Assembly: GCF_032854445.1 (NCBI RefSeq) | Contig: NC_088303.1 | Coordinates: 21,399,501 to 21,463,500 of the forward strand | DNA: 64,000 nt | Direction of reading: 5' to 3' | From: Liolophura sinensis | Taxonomy: Eukaryota > Mollusca > Polyplacophora > Chitonida > Chitonidae | Translations under genes and position numbers: made by a program | Shown: one piece after another, positions 49,566-59,745 of the stretch | How the letters are laid out: the number at the start of each line of letters is the position of its first letter | How positions within the stretch are numbered: the first letter of the stretch is position 1 | Notes under the pieces: model-generated | Seen by the model: only the letters and a program-made list of their open reading frames with translations | What the model was told of the DNA's origin: nothing | Database searches by the model: none

Positions 49566-50049
49566 TGCTGCATATAAATCTTTGGACGGCAAGCTAATGA
49601 TAAGAACAACTGGGATATATAGCTTAGGTATTACATTTTCTTTGGCCAATATTTTGAGTTTACACAGATTTAGTAAGTGTTTTTTTTTTCAAATCCAGAT
49701 CAGTTTTGGAGTGCAAACTCCTAAAAAATGTAAATTGACATGAATTCAAAACCATAAATAGTTTCACTTCTGTTCGATTATTTTTACCAAATCATACAGC
49801 CTTCGTTTTGCTTTCTGTTACAGAATGTGGTAAAAATTTGTGTTTGAAAGTCGCAAAAGTGTTGAAGAAGGTCCAGAAAAACATGACAAGGACAAAATCC
49901 AATCTTAAATCCTTCTGTTCATTAACGTTATATGGACCAGGAAGTAATTTCAGACTGACCTTAGACAACGGTGGCAATTATCGAATTTTGTCGAAGAAAT
50001 AGGGAAAGATCCCCTGGTGAGGAGACTTCACATAGGAAAAATATAATAA
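49566..50049. other. Unassigned DNA, one weak exon candidate
   Basis: On the plus strand TTTTGCTTTCTGTTACAG resembles a splice acceptor at 49822, followed by an open frame to TAG at 50002 (CGKNLCLKVAKVLKKVQKNM; RLTLDNGGNYRILSKK). No family is recognised and no partner exon is found, so this stays a remark. Confidence 0.3.
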
Positions 50050-50285
50050 AACGCCTTCTTAACCTTCTACATTCTGTTATATTCCAACTGCATGAATATG
50101 AGTGTCCCCAGAGGTCTTTATATAGGATATGTGTTACCAGTAACTAAGAAACATGTCACGTATATGTCAAAACAGACAGTGGTTTAGATACATGTCATAA
50201 TACATGGATAAATTGTTGCTGGGAACAAGGTTGTACATGTATAAACCTGTTAAGTAGCGAACAATAGAAAAATCAGTACCTAAGA
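50050..50285 (+). repeat. Inverted copy of the PLE 5' end
   Basis: This arm matches the reverse complement of about 52310-52500. It even keeps the start of the ORF (MDKLLLGTRLYMYKPVK here; MDKLCLRTRSYMYKAVK in the main copy) before a stop. Beyond 50285 the homology ends and a nested hairpin follows (50294-50350). Confidence 0.85.
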
Positions 50286-50479
50286 GTGTCTATCTGCAGG
50301 GCGACTAGTGACGATGCGTCTTTATTAGCATCGAACGGATGACCCTGCGGATAATCTGTGACATAAAATTTGTACATATACAATGAGTAATATATATATA
50401 CAATGAGTAATAAAAATGAACTGGCATGACAAAATTAATCAACATAAATTATACAAGCATGTGGTATATCATGATATTA

Positions 50480-50858
50480 TGAGATACGAGATGGGTTGTA
50501 TTTATTTATGAAGAAAGTTTCTTTTACATCTAGGTTGGCTTGATTTCCATCTAGTACTTTATAAAATGGAAAGACTTTAAAGGAGGGAGTCATTGACATG
50601 CGCCTGAACGTATGTGCTTACTGACTGGAAGATGATAATATTCTTCTGTGTGATATGTTGTCGATGCAGGGTCAATCTGGAGCGAAAACCTGAGGTCTGG
50701 CCAATGTATTGTTTGCCACATCCCATGCATCCCACAAGTACATATACAATATTTTTACAAACTTCTAACATCTGTATGCATGCTCCACATTTAGGTTTAT
50801 TGCATTTAGAGATCGATGGAGGCACAGATTTTTCTGAAAAGTGAGCACGAGTTAACAT
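50480..50858 (-). pseudogene. PLE C-terminal GIY-YIG endonuclease
   Basis: The frame from 50858 reads MLTRAHFSEKSVPPSISKCN with the Cys group CNKPKCGAC, then KNIVYVLVGCMGCGKQYIGQ. The GIY half is VYV (residues 38-40) and the YIG half is 51-53, followed by the expected basic residues (SGFRSRLTLHRQH). After one frameshift near 50610 the end of the domain is still readable as VFPFYKVLDGNQANLDVKET and FFINKYNPSR. Between the Cys group and the core, sequence usually present in the family seems shortened. In a live element this enzyme nicks DNA to prime reverse transcription. Here frameshifts separate it from the reverse transcriptase. Confidence 0.85.
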
Positions 50859-51279
50859 TTTTTGAGGCTTGTGGCCTGTCGTTTGCTATTAATTGACCCT
50901 AGATTTGGCTAGAATATCTTTCATCCTGTCACTGTTTTTTAGAATTGGTAAGGTATTCACGATGATTGGGAAGATGTTGCTATTATTGGGATTATGTGTT
51001 GAAACAAATGGAATTACTTTTTCGTCAGGTTTTTGTGTGAGGGTTCCCTCAGTTCAGTCATTGAATGACTTTGAGCGATCCTAACTCCTTTGTCAATTAA
51101 TCCTTCCGGATAACCCCTGTTGCGTAGACATGATTTAAGTTCTATTAATCTCTCATTTTATTTCGATTTTACGTTTACTATTGTACATATCCTTCTGGTA
51201 AGGGAATATGGGATATTTCCCGAGTATGACGCGGGTGGTTCGAACTAAAATGAAGATAGAGTTGTGTGTCTGTGGGTTT

Positions 51280-52378
51280 TCAATAAATATTAGTTGATAA
51301 AGAAGTCCCCTCTTTCAAGACAAGAATGTCTAAAAGGGACTTACAATTTACTTCAATTTTGAAGGATATTTGGGGATGAAGGTTATTGAGGCTATCAAAG
51401 AGAAGATCAATCGGCCCGGCTTCCTTTGGCCAGAAAACAAAACAATCATCCAGGTATCTTTTCCACTGGCCTTTGAATTCTGCTGCGAGATCATGTCCAA
51501 ACATGGTTTCTATTTTTTTGCAAATAGATATTTCTAAATAGCCTATTACTAATGCTGCATAAAGTGGGGCCATCTTTTTTCCCATTGCTGTCCCAAGAAT
51601 TTGTACATAATGACAATCGTTAAAAAAGAAGGAGTTATTGTTTAAGATAAACTTTATACAATACAAGTAGAAATTCGTTATTGAAGCGTTTGTCCAGTGA
51701 ATCGGGATGTTGATTTAACCAATATTGTATTCCGAGCTCGTGCGAAATGTTGCTATATAAACTGTTCACATCAAAAGTGATCATTTCGACATCATGGTCT
51801 ACATCCTGCGGTAACTTATTTAGGAAGTCCATATCATCTCTGACGTTACTTTTTACATGAGCAATAAATGGCCTAAGTAAAATGTCAACTATATGGCTAC
51901 GCCTTTGTGTAGGAGAGCAAGGACCAGCTATAATTGGTCTAAATTTCAAATCGGAGGGACAGTGCAGTTTAATGAACTTTGATTTCTGGTCTTCAATAGC
52001 CATGGTAATCTGTTTTGATTTATGTACTTTAGGAGGACCATAGAAATTGCTGGTTTTAGATTCAAATTTGGTTAGATACTCGCGTTCGTTTTTAGTAAGG
52101 TCTCCTTCATGTTTACGTATCAATTTCCGAAGCTCAGTGAGTATTTCACTGTCTGGGTTGCTACCTACTTCCATATAAGTGTCTCTGTCCTCAAGCATTT
52201 CCATAAGTTTTGTTTTATAAAATGACTTGTCCATAACAACGACAGCTTTACCTTCGTCTGCTTCTTTTATAATAATGTTAGGATATGATCCAAGATTCTG
52301 CAGAGCTGATTTTTCTATTGTTTGCCACTTAACAGCTTTATACATGTACGACCTTGTTCTCAGACACAATTTATCCAA
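51280..52378 (-). pseudogene. PLE reverse transcriptase, one frameshift
   Basis: Two frames cover it: 52378-51635 (247 codons) and 51666-51280 (128 codons), joined by a single frameshift near 51650. Motifs in order are NFYGPPKVHK (residues 111-120), LKFRPIIAG (144-152), ITFDVNSLYSNI (200-211) with the first catalytic Asp, then in the second frame ILGTAMGKKMAPLY (23-36) and the catalytic box RYLDDCFVF (70-78). Both catalytic Asp residues are intact. A fragment of the same family lies at 30869-31800, where the box is NLDD. A stop after residue 128 and further stops break the link to the nuclease. The motif spelling is that of Penelope-like, telomerase-related reverse transcriptases, not of LINEs or LTR elements. 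Confidence 0.92.
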
Positions 52379-52500
52379 TTTATCCTATATAAAGACCTCT
52401 GGGGACATTCGGATTCATATCCCTTGAAAATAACATGAAGTTTAAAACTGCAGTTGGAATATAACAGAATGTAGAAAGTTAAGAAGGCGTTGAGGCGTTG

Positions 52501-52869
52501 AGGCCCTGCAGCCACTAACAGACTCCGGCCAGGGGACATTGGAGACCAACGTCACGTTGTAAAGAGCTGTCAACTCTGAGCTGTCAATTGTGCTGTTTGT
52601 TCGCACTGGTTAACTACCACAGACATCTGTACCTGTTTGTTCTAGTGAAATGTAGAAATGAGGTAACCTTCTCGTCTCTGGTGAAATAGGCGCTAGATTA
52701 GGCACGATAGGTTTATGACGGTAACACAGCCAGTGGAAACAGACAAACACAGGCGTAGTTCTTCTCTTTGAACATGATTTTGACAGGACAAGAAGGTTTT
52801 TGTTCTTGTTTTGTTTAGTTTTTTTTGTTATTTTCTTCACGTGTTTACATGACATGATATATTACGTAC
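52501..52869. other. Spacer beside the PLE
   Basis: No gene is recognised. The sequence directly outside the element (GGCGTTGAGGCGTTGAGGCC) contains a short tandem GGCGTTGA pair. Confidence 0.5.
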
Positions 52870-53070
52870 TTTCATCTGTCCATGTTTTTCATCCATCACT
52901 ATCACGGAGGGATCAGGCATACCCCGGAGTAAAGCATTTACCTTCGCCAGATACATGACTAAACTTTTGACGTCAAGCCGAGATGGAGTAAGCGAGAGTT
53001 GGATTCGAACACGCGATCTCATTGGTGTAGGACCAGTAGTGAACAATCACTTTAACCATATTGGCCAGCA
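52870..53070 (-). mobile_element. tRNA-like SINE head and short body
   Basis: On the minus strand GCCAATATGGTTAAAGTGAT (A-box region) is followed by ATCGCGTGTTCGAATCCAAC, a good B box, similar to the head at 14100-14215. Downstream the body is not recognised. Minus-strand frames here are not genes. Confidence 0.55.
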
Positions 53071-53224
53071 AAGCGACACTTTGCGCTAGTAATGCTAAAC
53101 ATAAGCCCAGCAGAATATTTGACATTTAAATTCACTACGCTCTTAGCCAGGTCCCAGGGCCAGCTGGTACGAGCCGATTCTCTAACGGTGGAACAGTGAC
53201 TCGGCCAGAAAATACAATGTAATG

Positions 53225-53550
53225 CCTCTGTGTAATCGCACAGGGATTATGCCATTAGATTGTGTATATCTCTACCAAATGGAGAGTCGACCTGAAGAGA
53301 CACATGGCGGTTTGAAGAGGCATTGCATATAACAGTTAAGTGGGTCGGTGAACAAACGATCTATTAAGGATGTCGTTGGGATCGACGCCAGCCAACTAGG
53401 GCGGAAGTGCTCAGGAGAGATAAGGCAAATTAATTTTTTTATTCAATATGCACTGATTACTTCCGCCCGGAATACTTGGCTTGACAACTCGCTAACTGCA
53501 GACACGGCTAGTTTTCATATCTTAATGGATTTATCACTTTTCTGTTGAGT
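53225..53550. repeat. Dispersed repeat, copy 2 (partner 47590-47830)
   Basis: See the partner entry for shared landmarks. The two arms are joined here by extra sequence (about 53330-53410). Confidence 0.7.
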
Positions 53551-53584
53551 CAGCAGTGGTGAAAATACAGGATCAGATGTTTTA

Positions 53585-53885
53585 AATTGAATTACAAAAT
53601 GGCATCGAAGCCGTCATTTGTCACAACCTCTCCACAGGCCTCAAGTGGGCTCAGCAGAGTACTGGTTTCTACCGGAAGTCCACTAAGAACGTGTACCCTT
53701 ATCTGGATGGTACCACTCCAGCTTTAAAACAACATTGCAAGGTATCTGGTGACGTGTGGTTCTTCTCTTCCGGCAGGCTTCTTCATGTGGTGTGTGGTAT
53801 CATTGCTCGGCAATGATACCACACAGCACTCTGGGATTATTTATTTTGCTTCGTTCAGTCTGTAACGACTACTGTAGAATTTCTC
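53585..53885 (+). pseudogene. Gene-like fragment, first of a diverged tandem pair
   Basis: One plus frame reads QSTGFYRKSTKNVYPYLDGT, then TPALKQHCKVSGDVWFFSSG and a stop in a hairpin at 53792-53826. The second unit (54055-54480) keeps TGLYRKST and TALSQEHCKVPGV in matching positions. Agreement at the peptide level in one frame suggests a decayed coding sequence, but the family is unknown to me and the frame has no start. Confidence 0.35.
53792..53826. repeat. Perfect 16-bp inverted repeat, 3-base loop
   Basis: TGTGTGGTATCATTGC (53792-53807), loop TCG, then GCAATGATACCACACA (53811-53826). In the tandem partner near 54440-54465 only the right arm has a counterpart (GGCATTGTTTGTGTTACCAC), so the left arm may have arisen by templated copying of the right arm. 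Confidence 0.95.
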
Positions 53886-54054
53886 TCCGGTATCACTCCC
53901 GAATCTACCTATCGGTACAAGACTAAGTGATCGATACATACATTGATTCACATTTATTCAATGACTGAGTGATTAACTGACTGGCATATTGGTTCTCTGT
54001 TTGAATTCAGTAAAAGTATCAAGTACTGTTTCTAACCTCCAGTGTTTAATGAAT

Positions 54055-54480
54055 TAAAAAAATAGCATTGAAGTTGTCATTTCTCACAAGTTGTCATCTC
54101 TCCACCAGAAAACAGGTTTGTACCGGAAATCCACCATAATCCCTGACCAATAGCTTTACAAGTTGTGTCCTCCACTCGTATGTCCGGCTACAGCTTTAAG
54201 TCAGGAACACTGTAAGGTACCCGGTGTCCCTTTTACTGTTAAATATAAGTATAAAATCGATAAAAATTCGGTGCCATGGTTTTATAATTTGAGCCAAGTG
54301 TGAGCATGCAGTTTCAAATATTTTGTTTGGTATAGCCCCAAATAGTTTTCTGAAAGAGTCCTCTCGGTAAGTGCTGTTCTTTTCTCCTAGCAGGTTTTCT
54401 TCATTCTCCTCCACACATACTATTTTTGATGGTGCTAGGCATTGTTTGTGTTACCACAGAGCGCTCTGAGGCCGTTTCTA
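54055..54480 (+). pseudogene. Gene-like fragment, second of the tandem pair
   Basis: It aligns with 53585-53885: CATTTCTCACAAGTTGTCAT against CATTTGTCACAACCTC; TTTGTACCGGAAATCCACCA against TTTCTACCGGAAGTCCACTA; AGCAGGTTTTCTTCAT against GGCAGGCTTCTTCAT; ACCACAGAGCGCTCTGAG against ACCACACAGCACTCTGGG. About 150 bp (54230-54380) is extra here. Frames are broken. Confidence 0.35.
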
Positions 54481-55819
54481 AATGTCAGTTGTCTTAAGAA
54501 GTTTCCTCCCTGGGATTCGATGGTTGGTATTGCGTTGTTAATGCCACAATGCTAGCAAGTGACGTTCGCCAATGCTGGAGAGTGTGACCCCACTCATCAG
54601 TTTGCTGTAAAAAAATAGCCGGAGTTCAAACGTTACGCTCAGCAAGATATATGTAGTTGTAGTAGAGTAAATCCAACAGTTGCGCGCCAAAAACTGGACT
54701 GAGGATATATAGCTTTCTTAAAGTGCGACTTGAATGTCCTTTGGTGAAAGCAGAAGCACTGAGCAGAGCAGAAGCTGGTCAGAGATTAGACTATAAAATC
54801 AAGATTCGCCTACAGTGTTAAGTGTACGTTAGTGACACAAAATTATGGCGACAACACGTTGAGGTCATTTGGAAGCCAAAGTCTGTTAGTTTGGAAACTG
54901 TTGAGAATAAGGTCAAGGTTTAAATACAAAGAATCATTTAAGAATGTACAGGTGACCTTGTCGCGTGAAAATATATTAAAGTTTTATCAATACTAATTTT
55001 CTTAGAACAAAAAAAAAATACAAAAGGCAGTTTTCTTGTGGTATAAGGCAGCGTAAGTTACACGTAGCATTATGAGAGATATGGGGTGATAAAACAATTA
55101 CATCTTCTCCAGTGCAAAATATTCACCCAAACAATAGGAAAATATGTCTAAAACTGGGAGAACTTGTTACCACCATATTATCCCCAAAAAATTATTAACC
55201 AAAATACTAAAACAATAGAAGTATAAAAACGTCTTCATCAGCTGATAAAGAGAATAGCTTGTGGTAGGAATCATTGTTAAAGGAAGCATTCACTTATGGC
55301 TTGGTGCATGTGATATTTGACGTGTCCTGTTGTTTTTACCGATACTGTTTATACTCTTTGAGGCGTACACAAAATGGCAGTAATGTGACACTTGACACTT
55401 GATACTGTATATTTATTTTTATATTTTACCTTTTCTCAGGCACATTTTTCGTTTGGTATTTTTTATAAATAAAAATATGCCTGAAAAGTTGACACCTTTC
55501 TGGTGAAAGAAAGATTTTACTTAATGTAACCAAGAATAATCTCGACAAGTGAGGACCAGCTTGGGCTTGTTCAACATCCCTTATCTGGAGCTGACCATTT
55601 CTGACATCCCATCCCATAGCATGTCCCGGTACAGTCCTTACATATAAAAACGATAATCTATATTAACGTTTACGAATAGCTTTCCAGGAATGGAAGAATA
55701 TACCTACAGACCATTAAGACGTTCTTAACGAATTATGTTAAGACTGTTAAGAAAATTGTTAAGAGCTGTACATTCTGCCAAGGATATGTTACAGCTGCAT
55801 GCTTTTTTATTTTCGTCAT
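54481..55819. other. Unassigned AT-rich DNA
   Basis: No gene, RNA or repeat can be supported. Confidence 0.5.
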
Positions 55820-56300
55820 CTCAAAATGATGAGGTTTGGCCACTATAAATAAAATAGATGAGACTCCTGCCTCTTTTTCACAATCTTCTCTGTCAACGAA
55901 GAAACATTCTTTGAAACAAAGTATAATTTTTCATAGTTACACACTATTTGTCAAACACCAATTTAGGTATTTTCCTTAGAACAGCATTAGCTTCGCGCAG
56001 CAACTCACAGAAAAAGGTATTTTAAGCTTTATGTCTGAAATATTGATAAAGCAGGCAGATTGTCTATTCCAAAATAAATCATGGCATGGTTTGATTTATA
56101 TAAAACCGATACTGTATGTGTTAACAAAACAATACTAATGGACAATAAACACTCTTTCCCCCTCAATGGACAAAAAATGAAACAAGGAGGATATTTCGAA
56201 GGATAGGGAACTGTGCGGTATGTTACAATCTTAGGTGGGCCTTCACCTCAAAAACAGATGTCTTGGTAACACGCCAAGCAAGGAAATAATCACTGCGAAA
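55820..56300. repeat. Dispersed block 'A', copy 2
   Basis: It aligns with 36050-36500 and 60850-61240: ACAGCATTAGCTTCGCGCAG, TCTGAAATATTGATAAAGCA, CAGATTGTCTATTCC, CATGGCATGGTTTGATTTAT and GTGCGGTATGTTACAATCTT. It shares CATGGCATGGTTTGATT with the third copy but not with the first. Confidence 0.7.
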
Positions 56301-57429
56301 ACACTGTGCCAAGCTAGTTCCATATCAATTGACCTACTTTTAACGACTCACTTTGACAAATGAATACTTTCTTGTCACAACTGTTAAAGCCCGAATAGTT
56401 ATCACCATTGTGTAACAACATATACCCCACGTACGAGTTAATATTGTGTTCTAAGTGGATTCAAATATTTACTATTTCCTTTTTTTTCTTTTTTATGTGT
56501 TTTGTTTTTGTATATTTTTTATCTTTTTTTGTCTTTTTTTGTCACGCAAATTTTAAAAATGAATTTAATCAGGAAATTCAGGAAATCATGCCGACAGGAT
56601 TTTTGATTCAGGGATGAAATAAAAATGTCGCATAGTATGTCGTATTTCTTAGACAGTAGAGAATACCCAGTTCTGCGTATAGCAGAACTGGGTATTCTGC
56701 AGTCGTCAGAAGACATGTTATACCACGCAGTTTCTGGATATCATTATCACAAATAGTAGGCGACAATTACATCAATTGATTGGTGTGTGCTTTGTCACAG
56801 CGCACGCACAGTGTAATGATCTGTGAAGCACCAAGTAGCCATAAGGTGCTCACTCATGGGAGATGATGATGGCTATGCCGCTTTCGAAATAAGAGCTTTA
56901 CATAAGAGCGATCAATACAGCTACGGATGCAGGCATAAGATGGCAACATCCGGTAGCCAACATGCATTAGTGCGCACATGGAGATTAACGTCAATGGCTG
57001 ATGTTTAACAAAACTGACAGACTTGAGGAAGTTCATACCTACGTTAGTAATCAAAACCTGTATTGCACTAAACGTCATGGATGTTGAAATACTCGATGAT
57101 CAGTTTTAAAACTGCGTTAGAACTAATTTCTCGTACATACAACATTTCCAACATTAGCTGACTTGTCAGCTGTATTGTGAATCAGCCTTGTTTGCGATAT
57201 AAAATTAATAAATATACAAACAAATAAACAAGCCATTAAATCCCGACGACTGTCACACTAGTTACTGTTTACTATAAAATGACGTTGTTGGACCGTGTCT
57301 CAACCAGCCAGTGGAGGACTACTTACACAGTTCACAGGCTATTTTAATTCCGCAAGTCATATAATGCCCTGCGATCGACATGGAGAAATGACCAATTCTG
57401 GCCCCTTAACTAAAACGCATTGTCTTGAG
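56301..57429. other. Spacer between block A and family D
   Basis: No gene. It holds a T-rich tract at 56478-56540 and the perfect hairpin at 56660-56698, and shows patchy, weak similarity to 36.5-37.5 kb. Confidence 0.45.
56660..56698. repeat. Perfect 17-bp inverted repeat, 5-base loop
   Basis: AGAATACCCAGTTCTGC (56660-56676), loop GTATA, then GCAGAACTGGGTATTCT (56682-56698). There is no T-run after it to suggest a polymerase III terminator, and no matching hairpin was found in the block at 36-37 kb. Confidence 0.97.
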
Positions 57430-57864
57430 TAGACTGATTTTATCAGAGGTGACGATGTATCTAGAATGTAAGGTAACAGGTTGTCTAGCGACCGTATAAG
57501 TTGATTTTCAAATATTATTCCTTCTGAAGGGGATATAATTCAATTTCAAACTGATCATCTAATATTTCCGCGACTCATAAGATAAATGGAGCGTGTAGAT
57601 TACTGCATTATACACTGAGATACAAAACCTTCAAATTCCCAAAGCCCAAAAAACAATCACACAAAAGGCAGCCATCGTTCACCCGAGGCGTGTTGGAAGG
57701 GCTTAATCATTGCATATTGCATAAAGATATTCTGAAGTATTTCCCCAATCTTCCCGGAGTGATTCCGCTCCATTCGGCTGTAGGCGTCCCAGACCACATC
57801 CTGAAGGTTGGTTTGTTCGCTGACCTGCCTAATCGTATTATCACCTATACTTCTTTAATGCCTA

Positions 57865-58044
57865 TCATTCTCTCTGAAAACAGCTGGTCAGTGACATAAG
57901 GGCAGAGTCCTTCATGTAGCCTTTGGACTTCACCTCAACACGATTACCGATCACACCATATTCCCCGCTGCTAAATATTCTATCAAGGTTCGAACTGGTT
58001 GAGAGCTTTAAACTAATTCCTCGATCACCGATGACCTCAGTCAT
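57865..58044 (-). CDS. Family D small ORF, 59 codons, unknown product
   Basis: An ATG frame on the minus strand reads MTEVIGDRGISLKLSTSSN, LDRIFSSGEYGVIGN, RVEVKSKGYMKDSALMS and ends in LTSCFQRE with TGA. The copies at 38.0 kb (GISLKHSTNP; NRVDVKPKGHVKDC; SNCIQREW) and 58.55 kb (VIGNQVEANSKGHAKGYA; CTKREW) keep the same frame over much of it. The frame is hydrophilic with no signal peptide or membrane span. I recognise no family. The ATG may be fortuitous if this is a terminal exon. The 3' adjoining sequence in another frame (VIIRLGRSANKPTF) is also shared among copies. Confidence 0.3.
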   Translation of the reverse strand: MTEVIGDRGISLKLSTSSNLDRIFSSGEYGVIGNRVEVKSKGYMKDSALMSLTSCFQRE

Positions 58045-58125
58045 CTTCCAACTTCACAGTCTTGTCACAACAGCCTAGCATTAGCTTTCGGGAATTACAG
58101 CAGCCTTTTATTGTGGCAAACTCGA

Positions 58126-58249
58126 TCAAACGTTTTGGTATGTTGCCAGTTCCAGCAAACTAGCGTTAACCTCTTCGAATGTCTGGTTAAAGGTACTGGG
58201 CACGCCGAAGGTCTCAAACTGTTGTACTAATTCAATGTCCCTGGCTTCC
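58126..58249 (-). pseudogene. Family D peptide segment 2, second copy
   Basis: After an acceptor-like GGAGTTACTAG the minus strand is open for 41 codons: EARDIELVQQFETFGVPSTF, then NQTFEEVNASLLELATYQNV and TGA. The same segment at 38182-38355 and, frameshifted, at about 58.85 kb (EEINVSLLELTACRN) and 28.0 kb (QINITLMELT) shows which residues persist. Function unknown. Confidence 0.3.
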
Positions 58250-58379
58250 TAGTAACTCCATTATGAAAGCAGGGACGGGTTACGCCAGAATGGCCTTCAG
58301 GTGGCTTGGAACACGATTAAGCTATACGGATTAATGGTTGCATTGTAAATTAGCAGTTATAACTAGCAGTTTGAACAAT

Positions 58380-59330
58380 ACGGCCGGATTTTACTATACA
58401 CTAAATGATGGAATACTGAAATACTTCCCTAGCCTTCCCAGAGTGATTCCGCTCCATTCGGCTGTAGGCGTCCCAGACCACATCCTGAAAGTTTGTTTGC
58501 TCGCTGACCTGCCTAATCGTATTATCACCCATACCTCATTAATCCCTACCATTCTCTTTTTGTACAGATGAGTAGTGACAAAAGGGCATAGCCCTTCGCG
58601 TGACCTTTGGAATTGGCCTCAACCTGATTACCGATCACATCATAGTTACATTTTAACTAATTATAGTTGGGGGTGGTTGAGTGCCTTAAACAAATTTCTA
58701 GGTCTCAACCTTTTTCCAGCTTCAATGAATCTTGTCACACCAGTCCAATGTCAGCTTTTGCACATTACAACCGCCTTTATTCTGGCAAACTCGATGAAAC
58801 ATTTCGGCATGCTGTCAGTTCAAGCAAACTGACGTTGATCTCTTCGGATCGCTGGCTAAAAGGTCTGGCACGCTTAAGGGCTCAGACTGTTGTACTAATC
58901 CAAGGCCCCTGACTTCCTGGTAACTGTATTATGCAAGGGAGACGGGTTATGACAGACTGAGCACCGGGACCTCCTGGCGGGAAGCAACCGTATAGTATAT
59001 AACATTGTATATCAAGAGTGACAACTATTATGGACATTCTAGCCGGGTTTTGCTTTATCATATCTTTGAATATATAGTAATATAAGAAAGGTATGAAAAC
59101 TGGACAAGGCCATCGCCAAAACATCTCGTCAGTGCGTTAGTTCTATTCCCCAAGCGATTGTTTGAAAACATGCATCAGAGAGTATGTAATGTTTTGACGG
59201 AGTCTTAACATCACAATGGTTTCCAGTATTGATTTGTACATTGCTAGCACTTCGTCGTCAGAGGGACACACTGAAAATTCCGACAAAACTGTCGAAACTA
59301 ACGCTTTCAAAACAATTTTGTCATGATTAG
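58380..59330 (-). repeat. Family D copy 4, in tandem with copy 3
   Basis: From AATACTTCCCTAGCCTTCCC onward it follows copy 3 closely for ~120 bp (CGCTCCATTCGGCTGTAGGC), then more loosely. The right part shows TTTCAAAACAATTTTGTCAT, matched at about 28.52 kb by TTTCAAACCAATTTTGTCAT, so copies 1 and 4 share a similar right end. Confidence 0.75.
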
Positions 59331-59499
59331 ACACACATATATGTATTATTTATCAAGTAACAATTAATGGATAATCTAGCCCAACACAAGAACTTCGGGG
59401 GAAAACTCTTGGATGACTCATATCCTCATAAGGGGAACATTTTCTCTTATACGATGAAGGACAGTTTACGGTTGGAGGAAACCGAGTGTACACTGGCGT

Positions 59500-59670
59500 T
59501 GGCGGCAGTTTTTTTTGTTTTGTTTTTTTTTTTGTCACGAACAGTAAGAGCGTAAAAATCTAGATAATTGTCACAAGCCGGGTTTGAGCCGAACAGCGAG
59601 TTCCAACTATTGAAAGAGGAACATGTTAGCCACTCGGCCAGGGCCCACGCTCTCAGAATCCATATCTGGC
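59500..59670 (-). mobile_element. tRNA(Ser/Leu)-like SINE head with A-rich end
   Basis: On the minus strand CCTGGCCGAGTGGCTAACAT resembles the D-arm side of a class II tRNA and GGCTCAAACCCGGCTTGTGA a B-box side, followed by ATCTAGATTTTTACGCTC and a poly-A run (59510-59534 on the plus strand is T-rich). The layout suggests a short tRNA-derived retroposon. Confidence 0.5.
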
Positions 59671-59745
59671 GGCTCATTATTTGTATTTTTATTGTTCATC
59701 AGTGGCACATTTGATTAAGCTTTTCTGTTTCACACTGTATATATT

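Larger units (their letters stand above)
50050..52500 (-). mobile_element. Canonical Penelope-like element with inverted 5' copies at both ends
   Basis: The element reads on the minus strand: 5' end about 52500, reverse transcriptase 52378-51280, linker, GIY-YIG nuclease about 50860-50480. Beyond the 3' end, at 50050-50285, the first ~240 bp of the element appears again in the opposite orientation. CTTCTTAACCTTCTACATTC and TCCCCAGAGGTCTTTATATA are repeated, as are GTTGTACATGTATAAACCTG and AACAATAGAAAAATCAGT. The locus thus has long, diverged inverted terminal repeats made of its own 5' region. Inverted and tandem partial copies are a known habit of PLEs. Confidence 0.85.
57430..58320 (-). repeat. 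Family D copy 3
   Basis: It aligns in the same orientation with 37560-38660 and, in tandem, with 58380-59330. CATTCGGCTGTAGGCGTCCC and AGACCACATCCTGAAGGTTG are nearly identical in the adjacent copy. Read on the minus strand it carries the best-preserved family D peptide segments (57865-58044 and 58126-58249). Confidence 0.8.

Noticed and set aside
49281-49577. 98-codon hydrophobic plus-strand frame that looks like a membrane protein
   Set aside because: The opposite strand carries a LINE-like Cys/His motif. The hydrophobic translation is typical of the antisense of AT-rich coding sequence.
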